Origin: Archivesica marissinica
Lineage: Eukaryota; Mollusca; Bivalvia; Venerida; Vesicomyidae
DNA: 64,000 nucleotides
NCBI GenBank assembly: GCA_014843695.1
Contig: CM026391.1
Coordinates: 36,019,711 to 36,083,710 of the forward strand
Reading direction: 5' to 3'
A model generated the notes under the pieces. It made no database searches. It was not told where the DNA came from and was given only the letters and a program-made list of their open reading frames with translations. Shown here piece after piece: positions 59,900 through 64,000 of the stretch. Each line of letters opens with the position of its first letter. Positions within the stretch are counted from its first letter, which is position 1. The translations under genes and the position numbers were made by a program.

Positions 59900-60139
59900 T
59901 TAAGTAACGTTTCAGTACAGTTTTATTTGACAAAATAAATAAAATTATTGATCAGTTACAACTTTTGTTCATTTATGCACTAGATTGATATTTTCCATAA
60001 AAAATAACATCATCACCCCCTTATGCTGGAGGAAATTTCGAAAGCCAAATGCAGCGGAGTAGCACGACGTTTGAAGAAAATACTAAAATACTCCTTTGAT
60101 TCTCGTCTAAAATTATTAGAAGTAAGTCGTGTTAGAATC

Positions 60140-60276
60140 GAAATAATAAGTATCAACCGTGGTATATCGCAGAATAACCCGAGTTTGAAGTTCTTATGCG
60201 TAGGCGTTCGGCCTACGCATAAGAACTTCAAACTCGGGTTATTCTGCGATATACCACGGTTGATACTTATTATTTC
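60140..60276. repeat. Perfect inverted repeat, 66-bp arms, 5-base loop
   Basis: Arms 60140-60205 and 60211-60276 are exact reverse complements, separated by GTTCG. The arm ends at the loop with CTTATGCGTAGGC. The arm also contains GGTTATTCTGCGATATACC, which occurs a third time at about 59516. Confidence 0.95.
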
Positions 60277-60427
60277 TTAATTAACATGATTTTGATAGAA
60301 TTACATTTATCCTAGCACAACATCTGCGTACAAGACAACAGTAAAAACAAAGGATTCCAACTAAGACGGACCAATATCTATTTCATGATAAATCAGACTT
60401 TATCTGTCTAGTGACATCGAACAAACC

Positions 60428-61385
60428 AGCAGTGTCTGTCATTGGTGGGTGTTGTAATGTTTCACAGCAGTGTCTGTCATTGGTGGGTGTTGTAATGTTT
60501 CACAGCAGTGTCTGTCATTGGTGGGTGTTGTAATGTTTCACAGCAGTGTCTGTCATTGGTGGGTGTTGTAATGTTTCACAGCAGTGTCTGTCATTGGTGG
60601 GTGTTGTAATGTTTCACAGCAGTGTCTGTCATTGGTGGGTGTTGTAATGTTTCACAGCAGTGTCTGTCATTGGTGGGTGTTGTAATGTTTCACAGCAGTG
60701 TCTGTCATTGGTGGGTGTTGTAATGTTTCACAGCAGTGTCTGTCATTGGTGGGTGTTGTAATGTTTCACAGCAGTGTCTGTCATTGGTGGGTGTTGTAAT
60801 GTTTCACAGCAGTGTCTGTCATTGGTGGGTGTTGTAATGTTTCACAGCAGTGTCTGTCATTGGTGGGTGTTGTAATGTTTCACAGCAGTGTCTGTCATTG
60901 GTGGGTGTTGAAATGTTTCACAGCAGTGTCTGTCATTGGTGGGTGTTGAAATGTTTCACAGCAGTGTCTGTCATTGGTGGGTGTTGTAATGTTTCACAGC
61001 AGTGTCTGTCATTGGTGGGTGTTGTAATGTTTCACAGCAGTGTCTGTCATTGGTGGGTGTTGAAATGTTTCACAGCAGTGTCTGTCATTGGTGGGTGTTG
61101 AAATGTTTCACAGCAGTGTCTGTCATTGGTGGGTGTTGTAATGTTTCACAGCAGTGTCTGTCATTGGTGGGTGTTGTAATGTTTCACAGCAGTGTCTGTC
61201 ATTGGTGGGTGTTGAAATGTTTCACAGCAGTGTCTGTCATTGGTGGGTGTTGAAATGTTTCACAGCAGTGTCTGTCATTGGTGGGTGTTGTAATGTTTCA
61301 CAGCAGTGTCTGTCATTGGTGGGTGTTGTAATGTTTCACAGCAGTGTCTGTCATTGGTGGGTGTTGAAATGTTTCACAGCAGAGT
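60428..61385 (+). repeat. 38-bp minisatellite (25 copies), partly tetrameric
   Basis: Unit tags are GTGTCTGTCATTGGTGGGTG and TTGTAATGTTTCACAGCA. Units are almost identical except for TTGTAATG or TTGAAATG. From about 60900 these follow a two-two pattern (A-A-T-T), giving an exact 152-bp higher-order period, seen as identical frames at 60850, 61002 and 61154. Confidence 0.97.
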
Positions 61386-61471
61386 CTAATAAATATAAGA
61401 CACTAACCTAACATTATATTTGTCCTCGATTCTGATCAGTGAAGAAGTTTTAGCAAGGAAGCATATACCCA

Positions 61472-61703
61472 ATACAAATTTATTTTTCTTTCATTGCGAA
61501 ACAAGTTCTTGCTTCTTACATCATTAGTTTAATCTCTCTCGAAACCTCATTCCTGATGGAGTTCATCGCCATGAGGGAGAGAGAAGAGGCAATGTGGATT
61601 TAAGAGGCTTGCCTAAGGGCATATGTGGTTCTGGCAGGGTTCGAACTTGCAACCTGTATTGTGAGGTGGACACCATGTCTATTTAACCACAGAGACTCCA
61701 CAA
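61472..61703 (-). mobile_element. SINE-1-related copy with a different tRNA-like head
   Basis: Body as in SINE-1 (GCGAAACAAGTTCTTGC, CCTCATTCCTGATGGAG, CTTGCCTAAGGGCATAT). On the minus strand the head reads GGAGTCTCTGTGGTTAAATA and CAAGTTCGAACCCTGCC, resembling a class II tRNA rather than the head at 49966-50200. Confidence 0.75.
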
Positions 61704-61816
61704 TACCGATAATAATAACCTGTTTATCATAAGTAATTGTATTATTATGAACATATGATGTCACAAGTTTCTTACTGTAGTCGGTGCCTAATCAAGCAAT
61801 ATTTAATTACACAGGC

Positions 61817-61942
61817 CGTTCCTTCAACAAAATTCCCTTCGGATTGTGCAATGCACCTCAGGTGTTCTTCAACTAATATCTGTTGACCCGGATGGGTTAT
61901 GATTTGCTATATGTTACCTCAACAATATATTCATATTTTCGG
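61817..61942 (+). pseudogene. Small Ty3/Gypsy-type reverse transcriptase fragment
   Basis: Forty-two codons including SFNKIPFGLCNAPQVFFN, then a stop, then MGYDLLYV. This corresponds to the L/M-PFGL-x-NAP-x-x-F motif and the run-up to the catalytic Y-x-DD box of Ty3/Gypsy reverse transcriptases. The YxDD box itself is not intact. No LTRs were seen nearby. Confidence 0.7.
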
Positions 61943-62030
61943 TAGGATAATTTTAAGTGTAGGATAAAAAAAATGAGAATGTGTGTAAAGGCTACTACAA
62001 AACCATGGAGAACGTGTGTGATCATCATTA

Positions 62031-62266
62031 ACCCATTCAACACCACAGACCTCTAAATTGGCTTACAAAAAAGTGTAGATCCAGATGAGCCGGCTCGTGA
62101 CGAGCCGTCTCATCAGGATCTGCACTTTTTTCAAGTAATATTACTATTTTTAGACAAAAATTACCCATTTTCATAAATGAACTCGTCCACATGTAATTTT
62201 CTTATTAATTTATTGGTCTGAAAGTATCATGGACCAGTCCATGTCAGTTACTTGGTGTTGAAAGGG
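62031..62266 (+). mobile_element. TTAA-flanked MITE, family B, with central hairpin
   Basis: Left end CCCATTCAACACCA, right end TGGTGTTGAAAGGG, 236 bp, TTAA on each side (62027-62030, 62267-62270). The centre is a strong hairpin: GATGAGCCGGCTCGT pairs with ACGAGCCGTCTCATC nearby. The copy at 59707 lacks this part. Confidence 0.87.
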
Positions 62267-62270
62267 TTAA

Positions 62271-62495
62271 ATGTTCCAGTTTGTGAAATAAACCCAATTT
62301 GTTTTGTCAAAAAAAAATGAACATTGTACACAATGGATTACCGTATATATAATAATGATGACACTACTCTGTTGTTCATCTTTTTATAGCAAACATTAAA
62401 TTGTTTCTGCTATGAATTTCTACAGCCGGTTTTAACGTATGACATCCATATTACTCTTGTTGAATATACTTACTGATTGATAATAACAATGCTGT
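62271..62495. other. Non-coding sequence, nothing recognised
   Basis: AT-rich sequence without recognisable features. Confidence 0.45.
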
Positions 62496-62698
62496 TTAAT
62501 GATAACACTGCCCTGTAAAGCAGACTGGTTCAGAATTAGTGGTTATTGTGTTATTAAGAGGAAGTATATAGTCGCCGCTTTGTCTGTAAGCTACTGTAAA
62601 CCCACTATTCGTGATGTTGCTATTTATCAGCATCCACTGACCAGAAATCAATGAAACTTCACAGGAATGAATTGTACCAAGCCTTGTTCCGTTAATCG
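62496..62698 (-). other. Possible exon or coding remnant on the minus strand, unidentified
   Basis: Minus-strand open frame preceded by ACGTGCAG, a fair acceptor ending at 62699. It reads TINGTRLGTIHSCEVSLISG, then NSNITNSGFTVAYRQSGDYI, ending at a TAA. Composition (several N-x-S/T sites, Cys, mixed residues) is more protein-like than neighbouring frames. I recognise no family, and it is on the strand opposite to TRPM. It could be a terminal exon of another gene, a retroelement remnant, or chance. Confidence 0.25.
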
Positions 62699-62699
62699 T

Positions 62700-63251
62700 C
62701 TGCACGTTCCACTCGGATAATATTCATTGAGTTATGGCCCATTGATTGCGTCCATCCTGCTATTCTTGTCCGCACGGTTTTCAGGATAAGTTATAATTCA
62801 ATTATGGCCCTTTAATTTTTTATACAGCTAATGTATATACCATCCATGCTCGTTTATGAGACGCCAACCCCCTCCCCCCACCTACTTTTGTCTTGAAATC
62901 TGTGGGTTTTGGCATACACACGTCTCGGGTAGATAAAATGGACACCAGATACAAGTATAAATTGCATGTTTGGCCAAGGCACATTTTTAGTGTTAGAGTT
63001 CTTTCTTTTCTAAAATGTAATTATGGATATCACTTAACACATAAAATAATACATTTGTTTAGCACTCACTTATAAGATGGCAGGCCACTTTTGAGGCCAT
63101 AATTTGCTGGTAAAAAACTTGTTTTATAGGCAAGTATATATGGTAGCATTTTAGAGTTATTTTTCAGCAAATACTGGCTGGAAATCCATGCCATTTGTCA
63201 GGAGGGATTGGTAACAATCATTGGCAACAAGTTTTGGAATTTTGCTATCAA
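62700..63251. other. Non-coding sequence with decayed repeat words
   Basis: Words such as GAGTTATGGCCCATTGATTG and TCAATTATGGCCCTTTAATT resemble a diverged repeat. No gene was recognised. A short C-tract occurs near 62870. Confidence 0.5.
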
Positions 63252-63605
63252 CCCTTTCCCTCATAGAAGCACCCCTTGACGTCATTACCAATACAACATA
63301 CATTAACCCTTTCCCTCATAGAAGCACCCCTTGACGTCATTACCAATACAATATACATTAACCCTTTCCCTCATAGAAACACCTCTTGACGTCATTGCCA
63401 ATACAACATACATTGACAAGGTAGTAGCCAAACCAATGTTCATAAACCCTTTCCATTATAGAAGCACCTCTTGACGTCATTGCCAATATGACATACATTG
63501 ACAATGTAGTAGTCAAACCAATGTTCATAAACCCTTTCCCTCATAGAAGCACGTTTGTATGCAGATATATTAGTATATAAACCTAAATCTCAATGAAGGA
63601 AAGGG
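63252..63605 (+). mobile_element. MITE family A with four to five stacked left ends
   Basis: Right end GAAGGAAAGGG followed by TTAA (63606-63609). On the left, the end sequence CCCTTTCCCTCATAGAAGCA plus about 30 bp is repeated at about 63252, 63306, 63360, 63446 (variant CCATTATAG) and 63532. Each copy also carries TTGACGTCATT or a close variant. Tandem stacking of one terminus, not simple insertion, is the likely cause. Confidence 0.72.
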
Positions 63606-63705
63606 TTAAGCGAGCCTTTTTATCACATTACCATATTGGGTTTTAACAATAGTTTTGCACAAAATAACACTGCTACTTTCATTTTGGCGCCAACTGTCAG
63701 CGCAA

Positions 63706-64000
63706 ATTGTCATATGGTCACTAAATTGTCATGACGTCACTAAATTGTCATAACGTCACTAAATTGTCATGACGTCACTAAATTGTCATGACGTCACTAA
63801 ATTGTCATAACGTCACTAAATTGTCATAACGTCACTAAATTGTCATGACGTCACTAAATTGTCATGATGTCACTAAATTGTCATAACGTCACTAAATTGT
63901 CATGATGTCACTAAATTGTCATAATGTCACTAAATTGTCATGACGTCACTAAATTGTCATAACGTCACTAAATTGTCATAACGTCACTAAATTGTCATGA
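63706..64000 (+). repeat. 19-bp tandem array with CRE-like TGACGTCA sites
   Basis: Unit GTCACTAAATTGTCATGAC, about 15 copies, continuing past the window edge. Five units hold the full palindrome TGACGTCA; the others have TAACGTCA or TGATGTCA. Confidence 0.95.

Larger units (their letters stand above)
59513..60276. mobile_element. Fold-back-like element with GGTTATTCTGCGATATACC ends
   Basis: GGTTATTCTGCGATATACC occurs in forward sense at about 59516 and as its reverse complement at about 60161, and again in forward sense in the right arm of the palindrome (about 60238). The region between contains one MITE (59707-59899). Probably a decayed mobile unit with inverted ends, but there is no target duplication that I can define. 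Confidence 0.5.

Noticed and set aside
61817..61942. An intact Gypsy retrotransposon
   Set aside because: Only about 40 codons remain, with an internal stop and no LTRs or other domains nearby.

Overview
This window looks like nuclear DNA of a metazoan, most probably a bivalve mollusc. The evidence is an intron-rich gene with GT/AG splice sites, several tRNA-derived SINE families of the kind seen in mollusc genomes, LINE and Gypsy fragments, TTAA-flanked MITEs, and a very heavy load of tandem repeats. No prokaryotic gene, operon, rRNA, CRISPR array or convincing functional tRNA was seen. The exact species cannot be told from the sequence.

One gene is supported: a TRPM-family cation channel on the + strand, internal part only. 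Thirteen exons can be joined by eye with matching splice phases: 17240-17447, 18741-18894, 24250-24349, 28721-28842, 30539-30730, 31564-31719, 34538-34716, 37645-37897, 40107-40185, 41407-41516 (or 41329-41516), 52632-52907, 53553-53786 and 58836-59010. Together they encode about 745 residues: the later part of the TRPM N-terminal homology region, an acidic linker, and S1 to S5. The first exons lie upstream. The pore, S6, TRP helix and C-terminal domain lie beyond 59010 and were not found before 64000. The S3 N-x-x-D pair and the 'TLGP' motif after S4 point to the TRPM2/4/5/8 side of the family.

Layout. 1-15670 holds four large tandem arrays (27, about 57, 78 and 42 bp units) and a 96-bp higher-order array, with no recognisable exon. 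15671-16670 is a 1000-N gap. 17240-59010 is the TRPM gene, with minisatellites in most of its introns, including an 8-kb array of an 11-bp unit (41.7-49.6 kb) and a 3.7-kb 33-bp array (25.0-28.65 kb). A 2.55-kb DNA transposon with about 505-bp terminal inverted repeats (20847-23396) is inserted cleanly inside one minisatellite. 59-64 kb is 3' intron or intergenic sequence with MITEs, a perfect 66-bp-arm palindrome, a 38-bp array, and a 19-bp array carrying CRE-type TGACGTCA sites that runs off the end. By rough addition more than half of the non-N sequence is tandem repeat. Nearly all long open frames in the window are artefacts of repeat units whose lengths are multiples of three.

The points most worth a second look are: a minisatellite whose unit is the end of a TRPM exon plus its splice donor, repeated about 20 times in the following intron; a similar donor-region duplication after the 40107-40185 exon; the long-TIR transposon with a decayed transposase; several TTAA-flanked MITE families with internal hairpins; and in-frame tandem splice acceptors before the acidic-loop exon.
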